A stretch of DNA of 14,858 nucleotides from CANNBR01 sp964592275 (GCA_964592275.1 CAZQDJ010000026.1:1-14858); one strand, 5' to 3'. Shown: positions 1 to 7,087, numbered from the stretch's first letter. A program made the numbers and translations. The notes: generated from the sequence alone by a model not told the origin.

Positions 1-2
1 CC

Positions 3-755
3 TCTAGCCCTTCTTTTCAACTTAGATGGAAACTTTCACGTGTAAATGTAGGTAAATGTAGGGATTATCAATGCAATCAGTGTGGTAAGGGTTTTTTTAA
101 ATCTTCTAACTTAATTGTACATCAAAGGACTCACACTGGAGAAAAACCATTTGAATGTGATACTTGTGGTGACTTTTTCATTAGCAATGATACTTTAAAG
201 AATCATCAAAGTATTCACAGTGGATTAAAACCATATGAATGTCTTGACTGTGGAGTATTTTTTCGTCGAATTGATTACCTTAAGAAGCATCAAGTCGTAC
301 ACACTAAAGAAAGATCATTTGAATGTGAGTCTTGTCATAGATCTTTCGCACAAAAGACTCACTTAAATACACATAAAAAAAATTGCGCTCAAAAACTACT
401 TGTTAATTCAGTAGTGCAGCCACCAAGCCAACAACAACCAGCGTTTGATGCCAATATAGATAGGATGGCAAAATGGAGGCTTATTTCTGCATTGCCTATT
501 AATCAACAGAAACAGCTAGTGCCTGATGCTGAATCTGATGATAGTAATGATGCTATGCCAGGGTTGATGCTTATTGCTGATTTGCCTGCTAATCAACCAA
601 TTCAACTGATGCCAGAAGTTTCGAACTCGGAAGAACTTTCAGATTTAGCTCTTCTTGCTGCTGTTGCTACAGAAAACTTACCTTCTGCTGTGGTAGGTCA
701 ACAACAACAAGAGTCAATTGACCAACAAGAAAAATTGGATCCTTCAGCAGAATAA
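3..755 (+). CDS. Multi-C2H2 zinc-finger protein, 5' end missing
   Basis: The frame is open from the left edge to the TAA at 753-755 (about 250 codons) with no ATG, GTG or TTG before the fingers, so the start lies outside the window or has been lost. Four fingers repeat at exactly 84 bases. First Cys codons are at 72, 156, 240 and 324, second Cys at 81, 165, 249 and 333, and His pairs at 120/132, 204/216, 288/300 and 372 with Cys 384, so the last finger is C2HC. Each has C-X2-C-X12-H-X3-H/C spacing with the usual Phe and Leu core. The first linker is TGEKPFE, the eukaryotic Kruppel type; the others are SGLKPYE and TKERSFE. A Gln- and acid-rich tail follows, with a degenerate 30-residue repeat. 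The expected role is nucleic-acid binding, perhaps as an effector in a eukaryotic host; both are inference. Bacterial Ros/MucR proteins have a single different finger. No signal peptide can be judged. Confidence 0.9.
   Translation, partial: SSPSFQLRWKLSRVNVGKCRDYQCNQCGKGFFKSSNLIVHQRTHTGEKPFECDTCGDFFISNDTLKNHQSIHSGLKPYECLDCGVFFRRIDYLKKHQVVHTKERSFECESCHRSFAQKTHLNTHKKNCAQKLLVNSVVQPPSQQQPAFDANIDRMAKWRLISALPINQQKQLVPDAESDDSNDAMPGLMLIADLPANQPIQLMPEVSNSEELSDLALLAAVATENLPSAVVGQQQQESIDQQEKLDPSAE
42..61. repeat. 10-bp perfect tandem duplication
   Basis: The decamer GTAAATGTAG is present twice head to tail (42-51 and 52-61), just upstream of the first zinc finger. Ten is not a multiple of three, so gain or loss of one copy changes the upstream reading frame. 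With one copy removed, an ATG at 26 would be in frame with the fingers. Confidence 0.9.
480..623 (+). repeat. Degenerate 30-residue tandem repeat in the zinc-finger protein tail
   Basis: Two units begin at 480 and 570, 90 bases apart. Both follow the pattern L-I-x-x-L-P-x-N-Q-x-x-Q-L-x-P-x-x-x, and the DNA is also recognisably similar, which points to duplication inside the gene. An acidic spacer rich in Ser and Asp separates them. No known domain is recognised. Confidence 0.65.
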
Positions 756-777
756 TGGCCGCAAAGTAGCTTTAAAA

Positions 778-1017
778 TTAGTTCAAGAGCAATAAGGCAG
801 ACGTTCTTGTTATAGAAAGAAGGCTTTGTTTTTCAAGCGTAATGGTTTCAAGTTTCCCCGTGGAAAGACAGTAAGTAAAATCTTTGTTGGCAGATAGTAT
901 AAAAGTGGTTGGAGTGTAGTGAGGCTGTAAAACAAAATTACCATCAACCGTGTTGATCTCAATCCACACTACATGGAATTCTGATTTGCTATTTAAAGAA
1001 ACGATAGTGAGCTTCAT
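778..1017 (-). CDS. atpC: F1F0 ATP synthase epsilon subunit, short form
   Basis: This 79-residue protein fits the N-terminal beta-sandwich domain of the F1 epsilon subunit, which sits on the central stalk and couples it to the c-ring. The segment GNFVLQPHYTPTTFIL (residues 27-42) matches the family's glycine/His-containing turn. Typical epsilon subunits are about 130 residues, so the C-terminal two-helix domain, which inhibits ATP hydrolysis in many bacteria, is absent. Its ATG overlaps the atpD stop in an ATGA arrangement at 1014-1017, implying translational coupling. It ends 22 bases from the convergent zinc-finger gene, and no clear terminator lies between them. The call rests on position after atpD plus weak motif similarity. 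The short form could be native, as some lineages have it. Confidence 0.8.
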   Translation of the reverse strand: MKLTIVSLNSKSEFHVVWIEINTVDGNFVLQPHYTPTTFILSANKDFTYCLSTGKLETITLEKQSLLSITRTSALLLLN

Positions 1018-2471
1018 GCGTGGTGTTTCTTTGCTTCAGCTTTGATTTTTTCAGCTTTTTCATAGGCCTGTTCAAGGGTTCCGACCATATAAAATGCTTG
1101 TTCTGGAAGATCGTCACATTCGCCATCAATAAGTTTCTGAAAATCACTAATTGTTGTTTCTTTAGGAACGTATTGTCCAGGAATATTACTAAAATTTTCT
1201 GCAACAAAAAGCGGCTGCGTTAAGAATTTTTGAACTTTTTGAGCTCGCTTTACAATGGTTCTATCTTCATCTGAAAGTTCATCCATGCCTAAAATTGCAA
1301 GAATATCCTGGAGTTCTTTATAACGTTGTAAAAGATGTTGAACTTTACGTGCAACTGTGTAATGTTTTTGTCCAATAACATAAGGAGAAAGACCCTTAGA
1401 ATTTGATTCTAAGGGATCGATGGCAGGGAATAAGCCGAGTTCTGCAAGGCGACGAGAAAGAACAGTATTTGCATCAAGATGCATAAAAGTGGTTGCAGGA
1501 GCAGGATCGGTAATGTCATCCGCTGGAACATAGACAGCCTGTATAGAAGTTATAGAGCCATTAATAGTATTTGCAATTCGTTCTTGGAATGATCCCATTT
1601 CTGTTGCAAGGGTTGGTTGGTAGCCAACAGCAGAAGGCATACGGCCAAGGAGTGCAGAAACTTCAGAACCAGCTTGTACAAATCGAAAAATGTTATCAAC
1701 AAATAAAAGAACATCTTTTTTTTCTTTGTCGCGGAAATATTCAGCCATGGTTAAACCAGTGAGCGCTACACGTAAACGAGCTCCGGGCATTTCTCCCATT
1801 TGTCCAAAAACAAGAGCTGTTTTATCAATAACATGTGAGGCTTTCATTTCTAAAAGAAGTTCATTGCCTTCGCGGGTTCGTTCGCCAACTCCTGCAAACA
1901 CAGAAAAGCCTCCGTGTTCAATAGCGATGTTACGGATGAGTTCCATAACTAAAATTGTTTTACCTACACCAGCACCACCAAAAAGTCCGATTTTTGAACC
2001 TTTAAGGTAGGGACACAAAAGATCAATAACTTTAATCCCAGTTTCTTGGATACTATTTTGAATATTTTGTTCGATTAAAGTGGGCGGTTCACGATGAATA
2101 GGCCATGATTCGATGTTGGCAGTAACAGGTCCGAGATTGTCGATAGGGTTGCCAAGTACGTCAAACACTCTTCCTAAGACACCTTTTCCTACTGGAACAC
2201 AAATAGGGCCGCCAGTATTAGTGACGGAAAGTCCACGACTAATATTTGAAATGTTTTCGAGAGCTATGCAACGGACAATGCCATCACCAAGCTGTTGAGC
2301 AACTTCTACCGCTACCTGGCGAATAGATGAAAGATCACCTTCTTTTGGAATTGCAATAAGAAGTTTGCTAAAAATACTGGGAGTTTGTGCTTGTGGAAAC
2401 TGTGCATCTATGATGGTTCCACTGATACGAAGTACACGCCCCGTGAGTAATGAAGCTTGGGTGTCGGTCAT
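1014..2471 (-). CDS. atpD: F1F0 ATP synthase beta subunit
   Basis: Catalytic subunit of the F1 head, which makes ATP from ADP and phosphate. At 485 residues it is of usual length. The P-loop GGAGVGKT is at residues 165-172, the catalytic Glu is E197 in GERTREGN, the Walker B Asp is D259 in LLFVDN, and DELSDED lies at 397-403. The segment usually written GQMNEPPGAR reads GQMGEMPGAR (223-232), a small departure; all catalytic residues are intact. The start ATG has a good AGAGGA ribosome site. atpC follows with a 4-base overlap. The other synthase genes (alpha, gamma, delta and the F0 part) are not next to this pair, so it is a separated atpDC unit. A terminator at 2557-2587 isolates it from the gene upstream. 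Confidence 0.98.
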   Translation of the reverse strand: MTDTQASLLTGRVLRISGTIIDAQFPQAQTPSIFSKLLIAIPKEGDLSSIRQVAVEVAQQLGDGIVRCIALENISNISRGLSVTNTGGPICVPVGKGVLGRVFDVLGNPIDNLGPVTANIESWPIHREPPTLIEQNIQNSIQETGIKVIDLLCPYLKGSKIGLFGGAGVGKTILVMELIRNIAIEHGGFSVFAGVGERTREGNELLLEMKASHVIDKTALVFGQMGEMPGARLRVALTGLTMAEYFRDKEKKDVLLFVDNIFRFVQAGSEVSALLGRMPSAVGYQPTLATEMGSFQERIANTINGSITSIQAVYVPADDITDPAPATTFMHLDANTVLSRRLAELGLFPAIDPLESNSKGLSPYVIGQKHYTVARKVQHLLQRYKELQDILAILGMDELSDEDRTIVKRAQKVQKFLTQPLFVAENFSNIPGQYVPKETTISDFQKLIDGECDDLPEQAFYMVGTLEQAYEKAEKIKAEAKKHHA

Positions 2472-2556
2472 AAATCCTCTTCTGATCTAAAAATCAATGT
2501 AGAATTCTAGGCTAAAGATTTGTCTCATAGTTGTAAAGATACAATGTTTTTTTATG

Positions 2557-2587
2557 AAAAAAGAGGAAGAGATATGTCTCTTCCTCT
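2557..2587 (-). terminator. Rho-independent terminator of the small secreted protein gene
   Basis: A perfect 11-bp stem (2562-2572 with 2577-2587) and a 4-base loop are followed on the minus strand by a T-run (2557-2561). It lies 29 bases after the stop of the gene at 2616-2879 and upstream of atpD, so it separates the two units. Confidence 0.88.
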
Positions 2588-2615
2588 AACTTTGATTGAT
2601 CTGTAGGTGACAGAA

Positions 2616-2879
2616 TTAGTTTGTAGTTTCTTCGGTAGAAACAACAACTACTTCTTCAGAAGTTGCATTTGGAGTAACGGTAACTTCTGGGGTCACTTCT
2701 TGTTCTGTTTCAGATACAGAAATAACAATTTCTTCATTACCTGCTTCGGTTATTACAACAACTTTTTTATTGGTAACTTCAACTTTAGTTGTATCTGTTT
2801 CGATGGTTACATCTTCATGTGCAAAAATTGGCAAAGCAACAACAAATGACAAAGCTAAAGTAATAGATTTTAATTTCAT
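2616..2879 (-). CDS. Small secreted Thr/Val/Glu-rich protein, unknown function
   Basis: The product has 87 residues. The N-terminus is a Sec signal peptide: MKLK, a hydrophobic core, then PIFA with probable cleavage between A20 and H21. The mature part of about 67 residues is acidic, dominated by Val, Thr and Glu in roughly alternating order (for example EEIVISVSETEQE), and would favour extended beta structure; it has no Cys. No family is recognised. The ribosome site AGGAG sits just before the ATG. It has its own promoter and terminator and so is a single-gene unit between lon and atpD. Export to the periplasm or beyond is inferred from the signal peptide. Confidence 0.85.
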   Translation of the reverse strand: MKLKSITLALSFVVALPIFAHEDVTIETDTTKVEVTNKKVVVITEAGNEEIVISVSETEQEVTPEVTVTPNATSEEVVVVSTEETTN

Positions 2880-2925
2880 AAAAAACTCCTATGGGCACAT
2901 TTAAAATACGATTAAACAGGAGACA

Positions 2926-2953
2926 ATTATAAGTCTTTTTGGTAGAATAGCAA
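2926..2953 (-). promoter_or_regulatory. Sigma70-type promoter of the small secreted protein gene
   Basis: On the minus strand a perfect -10 hexamer TATAAT (2926-2931) follows a -35-like TTGCTA (2948-2953) after a 16-base spacer. The leader to the ATG is about 40 bases. Two copies of the palindrome TAAGCTTA lie just upstream of the -35. Confidence 0.6.
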
Positions 2954-2961
2954 TAAAAATA

Positions 2962-2994
2962 AATAAGCTTAAATGGCACTCATAATAAGCTTAA
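2962..2994. repeat. Pair of AATAAGCTTAA direct repeats, each with a palindromic core
   Basis: The 11-mer AATAAGCTTAA occurs at 2962-2972 and 2984-2994, 22 bp apart (two helical turns), directly upstream of the predicted promoter at 2926-2953. The core TAAGCTTA is its own reverse complement. The phase and place would suit a pair of regulator-binding sites; no regulator is known. Confidence 0.5.
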
Positions 2995-3040
2995 TCATCA
3001 AATAGACTATTATTGAAAGATGAGAAGAGCAAGCCTCTTT

Positions 3041-3086
3041 ATAATAAATTAAGAGCGCAGAGAATTATTACATTCACTGCGCTCTT
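3041..3086 (-). terminator. Probable rho-independent terminator of lon
   Basis: A perfect 10-bp stem (3051-3060 with 3077-3086) carries a 16-base loop. Reading on the minus strand, the hairpin begins 8 bases past the lon stop and is followed by a T-rich stretch (AATTTATTAT). The loop is long and the T-run is interrupted, hence moderate confidence. Confidence 0.65.
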
Positions 3087-3094
3087 ATGAAAAA

Positions 3095-5443
3095 CTAGGC
3101 AAGTTTAGGAAGAAGGAGCTTATGGAGTGCTTCGTCTGCGTGTTCTACCCACATGATGTCTATACCTTCCAAGATTTCATCATTATTGACTAAATCACCT
3201 TTGTTTTGGAAAGGGAAAATAACTGTTTTAATGTTATTACGTTTTGCAGCGAGGATTTTTTCTTTTACTCCACCGATAGGCATTACTTTTCCACGAAGAT
3301 TTATTTCTCCGGTCATAGCAAAGGTCGCATCAATTGGACAGTTGGTTAAGACAGAAAGTATTGATGTAAGTAATGCTATGCCGCCCGAAGGACCATCTTT
3401 TGGAACGCCACCTGCAGGTACGTGGATGTGAATATCAAATTCGGTGAACTTTTTTTGATCAATATTAAATTGCTCGGCATGGGCGCGTGCATAACTTAAG
3501 GCAGCCTGGGCAGATTCTTTCATGACATCACCTAGTTGTCCGGTAAGAATGATTCTACCTTTTCCTGGCATGAGCACTGCTTCAATGGTGAGCATTTCTC
3601 CGCCGAATGGTGTCCATGCTAATCCGTTTGCTATGCCAACTTCATTTTCTGTGTTTTGGTCGTAATCGATTATTTTTCGTGGACCTAAATGTTTATCGAG
3701 TGTTTCAGGGATAAAGAGGAGTGATCGTTTTTCTTCGACTAAGGCGCGAGCGGCTTTTGAACACAATTTGCGAATAACGCGTTCAAGGCTTCTGACTCCA
3801 GCTTCTCGTGTGTATCCAGAGATAAGTTCACGCAATACCTCGTTTGAAAATTCGATTCCTTTTCCGGTAAGCCCTGTGTCTTCAAGTGCTTTTCTGATTA
3901 AGTGTTGTTTTGCAATGCTGATTTTTTCATCAATGGTGTATCCAGAAAGGTGGATAACTTCCATACGATCACGTAGTGGTTCAGAAAGTGCATCGATATT
4001 ATTGGCAGTTGCGATGAAAATAACTTTTGAAAGATCAAAAGGCACACCAAGATAATTGTCATAGAAAGTTTTGTTTTGTTGTGGATCAAGTACTTCAAGC
4101 ATAGCTGCTGAAGGATCACCTCTAAAGTCTGAGCCGATTTTATCAAGTTCATCGATAATTATGACGGGATTTTTACTTTCTGCTTTTTTAATCGCTTGAA
4201 TAAAACGCCCTGGCATTGAGCCAACATAGGTTCTACGGTGTCCTCTAATTTCTGCTTCATCTTTTACTCCACCGAGTGAAATGCGGATGTAGTTTCTACC
4301 AAGAGCGCGGGCAATTGATTTTCCAAGAGATGTTTTACCAGTACCTGGTGGTCCTGCAAAACAAAGGATTGGACTATAACCATCTTCTTTAAGATTGCGG
4401 ATTGAAATGTAGTCCAAGATGCGTTCTTTGATTTCTTTAAGACCGTAATGATCTTCATCAAGAATTGCGCTTGCGTGTTCAATCGAAAGATTATCTTTTG
4501 TTTCGACATTCCATGGCAAGGCAAGCATAATTTCTAAATGGTTACGCGTTACCGTTGCTTCCACAGAATCGGGAGCAGTTTTTTCAAGGCGGGAAATTTG
4601 ACGAGATATTTCGGTACGAACTTCATCAGGCAAGTCTAAGAGCAGTAATTTTTCACGCATCGCTTCAAGTTCTTCAAGGTCGTCTTCACCAAGTTCTTGT
4701 TTGATAGCTTTCAATTGTTCGCGCAAATAAAATTCTTTTTGTGCCTTGTTCATTGAATCGCGAGCTTTATTACGAATACGTTCTTGTGTTTCTGCTACTT
4801 CAACTTCTTTATTTAAGTGAAGGTAGATGCCTTCTAAAAATTCTGCCTGTGTTTTTGATTCAAGCAGCTTTTGTGCATCTTCAACAGATAAGTTGAGGTG
4901 AGACAAAATGAAGTCAGTAATTTTTTGTGGATCGTGCATTTTTGAAAGAATAAGGTGAAAATCAGGACTGAATGAGTGCGTTGATGAGCTAATTTTTTCA
5001 GCTTGTTCTTTGATGAGCCGAATATGTTGCGCGAGTTCTTGTGATGTATCCTCTTCGATATTATCTAAAGGCTCAACAAGTACATTAAGTATTTCATTGT
5101 CAGTAATAATTTCTTTGACACAAGCTCGAGCAATACCTTGGACTAAAATTTTGACTCCACCTTCAGGAATTTTTATCAGTCGCATGATGGAAGAGATGGT
5201 GCCGATTTCGTACAAGTCCTTTGTGCCAATGGCTCCTAATCCATCTTCGATCTTTTTTTTCGAAGCAAGTAAAAGAACTTTTTTGGACCCATTAAGACTT
5301 TGATTGATTCCATTGATAATACGTTCATCGAGTACTAAAAGAGGAACAATCATGTGTGGAAATACAACAACATCCATGGTCGGAATGATTGGTAGTAGTT
5401 CCAGTGTTTTTTCTTCATTTACGTTATTTTTGAGCGTTCTCAT
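3095..5443 (-). CDS. lon: ATP-dependent protease Lon
   Basis: Cytoplasmic serine protease that unfolds and degrades damaged and regulatory proteins. The chosen ATG (5441-5443) gives 782 residues and follows a GAGGGG ribosome site. An upstream in-frame ATG at 5503 would add 20 residues that do not resemble the Lon N-terminus (LPIIPTMDVVVFPHMIVPLL is the usual beginning). Domain order is the normal LonA one: N-terminal domain and coiled coil (to about 300), AAA+ module with Walker A GPPGTGKT (364-371) and Walker B IIIDELDK (428-435), then the protease domain. The catalytic dyad is S686 in PKDGPSGG and K727 in GGVKEK. It is transcribed alone, divergently from the ABC ATPase gene; the shared upstream region carries inverted repeats that may be control sites. 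Confidence 0.98.
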   Translation of the reverse strand: MRTLKNNVNEEKTLELLPIIPTMDVVVFPHMIVPLLVLDERIINGINQSLNGSKKVLLLASKKKIEDGLGAIGTKDLYEIGTISSIMRLIKIPEGGVKILVQGIARACVKEIITDNEILNVLVEPLDNIEEDTSQELAQHIRLIKEQAEKISSSTHSFSPDFHLILSKMHDPQKITDFILSHLNLSVEDAQKLLESKTQAEFLEGIYLHLNKEVEVAETQERIRNKARDSMNKAQKEFYLREQLKAIKQELGEDDLEELEAMREKLLLLDLPDEVRTEISRQISRLEKTAPDSVEATVTRNHLEIMLALPWNVETKDNLSIEHASAILDEDHYGLKEIKERILDYISIRNLKEDGYSPILCFAGPPGTGKTSLGKSIARALGRNYIRISLGGVKDEAEIRGHRRTYVGSMPGRFIQAIKKAESKNPVIIIDELDKIGSDFRGDPSAAMLEVLDPQQNKTFYDNYLGVPFDLSKVIFIATANNIDALSEPLRDRMEVIHLSGYTIDEKISIAKQHLIRKALEDTGLTGKGIEFSNEVLRELISGYTREAGVRSLERVIRKLCSKAARALVEEKRSLLFIPETLDKHLGPRKIIDYDQNTENEVGIANGLAWTPFGGEMLTIEAVLMPGKGRIILTGQLGDVMKESAQAALSYARAHAEQFNIDQKKFTEFDIHIHVPAGGVPKDGPSGGIALLTSILSVLTNCPIDATFAMTGEINLRGKVMPIGGVKEKILAAKRNNIKTVIFPFQNKGDLVNNDEILEGIDIMWVEHADEALHKLLLPKLA

Positions 5444-5511
5444 TACCCGATACCCCCTCGTTAGTAAGCATTGAGACATTTGAACTATTCTAAGGTATCT
5501 CAATTTTCAAA

Positions 5512-5577
5512 AACAAGACTTGCTCAGTAAAGACATGTAACGTCTTTTGAAATGAACCTTATTAGGCTAGTCTTGTT
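5512..5577. promoter_or_regulatory. Nested inverted repeats between lon and the ABC ATPase operon
   Basis: An outer 9-bp inverted repeat, AACAAGACT at 5512-5520 and AGTCTTGTT at 5569-5577, encloses a 6-bp inner one, AAAGAC at 5529-5534 and GTCTTT at 5542-5547. The region is the only space for both divergent promoters. A possible lon -10 is TAGAAT on the minus strand, but no pair of -35 and -10 boxes is convincing. It could be an operator, an RNA hairpin in a leader, or chance. It does not match the CIRCE heat-shock element. Confidence 0.4.
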
Positions 5578-5616
5578 GCTATTATTTTTTTAAAGTGTGA
5601 GTCAACAGGGACAATC

Positions 5617-6318
5617 ATGGTATTTAAGCTAAAGTTGCAGGGAGTCAGTAAGTCATTTGGAGAGAATCCCTCCAAAAAAACAGTGGTTGACAATGTGTCG
5701 ATTCTGTTTGAAGAAGGGAAAACGTATGGGCTCATGGGAGCATCAGGCTCAGGTAAATCTACTTTGATACATTTGATTGCAGGTCTTGATAATCCCTCTC
5801 AAGGAGCCATTCTTTTGCAGGATAAAAAGATATCTTTGTATGACTCTCAAGAGCGAGCACGGTTAGTAGTGCTGGTGACACAAGTTCCTTTTTTGATTAA
5901 AGAATTAACGGTTCTTGAAAATGTAGCACTGGCAGGGTTGGTTGCTGGTTTATCAAAAACTGAGGTGCAAGATAGAGCTTTATTTTATCTTGCAGCGGTT
6001 GGGCTTTTTGAAACACAAAGATGGAATGTGGGTGCGTTATCTGGTGGTCAACGACAGCGCGCATGTATCGCTCGAGCATTAGTGGTTAAGCCAAAATTTT
6101 TATGTGCAGATGAACCAACCGGTGCGCTTGATGAAAAAACGGGACAAGCGATTATTCAGTTATTGCTTGATCATCAAAAAAATGAAGGAATGGGATTGTT
6201 AATAAGTTCCCATAACCCTGTAGTAATTGAACAAATGGAAGTAGTGGTTGCGTTAAAAGATGGTATTTTGGTGCCGCATAAAAAAGGTATTGTATTTAAG
6301 AAATTATCTGAACAATAA
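5617..6318 (+). CDS. ABC transporter ATP-binding protein, LolD/MacB/FtsE-like
   Basis: A 233-residue stand-alone nucleotide-binding domain: Walker A GASGSGKST (41-49), Q-loop Q89, signature LSGGQRQR (141-148), Walker B FLCADE with catalytic E166, D-loop ALDEKTG, and switch His H199. The ADEPTGALD form is typical of the group including LolD, MacB and FtsE, which drive lipoprotein release, export or cell-wall hydrolase control rather than nutrient import. No membrane partner is in the window, so the substrate cannot be named. It heads a probable operon with tpiA, secG, mlaE and mlaF, and a ribosome site AGGGA precedes the ATG. The cognate permease presumably lies elsewhere. Confidence 0.9.
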   Translation: MVFKLKLQGVSKSFGENPSKKTVVDNVSILFEEGKTYGLMGASGSGKSTLIHLIAGLDNPSQGAILLQDKKISLYDSQERARLVVLVTQVPFLIKELTVLENVALAGLVAGLSKTEVQDRALFYLAAVGLFETQRWNVGALSGGQRQRACIARALVVKPKFLCADEPTGALDEKTGQAIIQLLLDHQKNEGMGLLISSHNPVVIEQMEVVVALKDGILVPHKKGIVFKKLSEQ

Positions 6319-6355
6319 ATAAGTGGAAATAATACTAAAAGTAAAGGCTATTGTT

Positions 6356-7045
6356 ATGAAAATGTTCATTTCTAATTGGAAGATGAATCTCACCTTTCAA
6401 CAAGAATTATTATTTTTTAAAGATCACATTGAAGAACTTAAAACACTAAAAAATAAACTCATTGTCTGCCCTTCGTTTCCTGCTCTTGCGCCGCTATTTG
6501 CTTTACTTAAAGATACCGATGTAGGGCTTGCCGCGCAAGATTGTTCAGCATTTGAACCAGGTCCTTTTACCGGTCAAGTAAGTGCAGCATCACTCGTACA
6601 AATCGGTTGTTCCTATGTACTCGTCGGTCATCCTGAACAACGAGCAGCAGGAATAACATCAGATCAGGTTGCTCAAAAAGCATTGCGCGTTCTTGAAGCT
6701 GGTATGATTCCCCTTATTTTTGTAGGAGAATCATGGACTGATCACACCAATAACACCACTTTTGAAACACTTGAAAAACAACTTGAACCTATAAAAAAAG
6801 CTATCGGTAATGCACCTGCATACGTGGTGTATGAACCGCTCTGGCCACAACCATCCACAGATCTTAATCATCTTTCTGGAATACTTTTTTGGCTTAAACA
6901 ACAACTTCCTGGATGTGCTTTACTGTATGCTTGTGGCATTGATGAACACTCCATTACCATTGTTCAAGATTTGCCGCTTGTCAGTGGATTTGTGCTTGGA
7001 AAAACAAGCCTCGATTTCCATCTTCTTAAAAAGATAGTATCTTGA
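6356..7045 (+). CDS. tpiA: Triosephosphate isomerase, divergent phosphate-binding loops
   Basis: Interconverts dihydroxyacetone phosphate and glyceraldehyde 3-phosphate in glycolysis. The ATG at 6356 (229 residues) starts at the family's usual place, shortly before NWKMN, with an AAGG site nine bases upstream; an ATG at 6323 would add 11 unlikely residues. The catalytic residues are present: N7 and K9, H92 with E94 in VGHPEQR, and the base E160 in YEPLW. The substrate-gripping parts are unusual. Loop 6, normally PVWAIGTGK, reads PLWPQPSTD; loop 7, normally YGGSV, reads YACGI; loop 8, normally LVGGASL, reads VLGKTSL; the usual Cys of CVGE is Phe. It may be a fast-evolving isomerase or one with altered substrate handling. 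It lies between the ABC gene (37-base gap) and secG, a common tpiA-secG neighbourhood. Confidence 0.88.
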   Translation: MKMFISNWKMNLTFQQELLFFKDHIEELKTLKNKLIVCPSFPALAPLFALLKDTDVGLAAQDCSAFEPGPFTGQVSAASLVQIGCSYVLVGHPEQRAAGITSDQVAQKALRVLEAGMIPLIFVGESWTDHTNNTTFETLEKQLEPIKKAIGNAPAYVVYEPLWPQPSTDLNHLSGILFWLKQQLPGCALLYACGIDEHSITIVQDLPLVSGFVLGKTSLDFHLLKKIVS

Positions 7046-7087
7046 TAAATTATTAAAATAAAAGATCGATGTAATAAGGTAGAAACT

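Noticed and set aside
72..392. CRISPR array or DNA repeat because of the 84-base period
   Set aside because: The period is a protein-level one (28-residue fingers) with diverged DNA units and no spacers; no CRISPR array or cas gene is visible anywhere in the window.
414..755. Independent 113-residue gene starting at GTG 414
   Set aside because: The same frame is open without interruption from position 3 and encodes four zinc fingers; 414 is an internal codon with no ribosome site.
5444..5503. N-terminal extension of Lon from ATG 5503
   Set aside because: No ribosome site, and the 20 residues are unlike Lon; ATG 5443 has a good site and leads directly into the conserved N-terminus.
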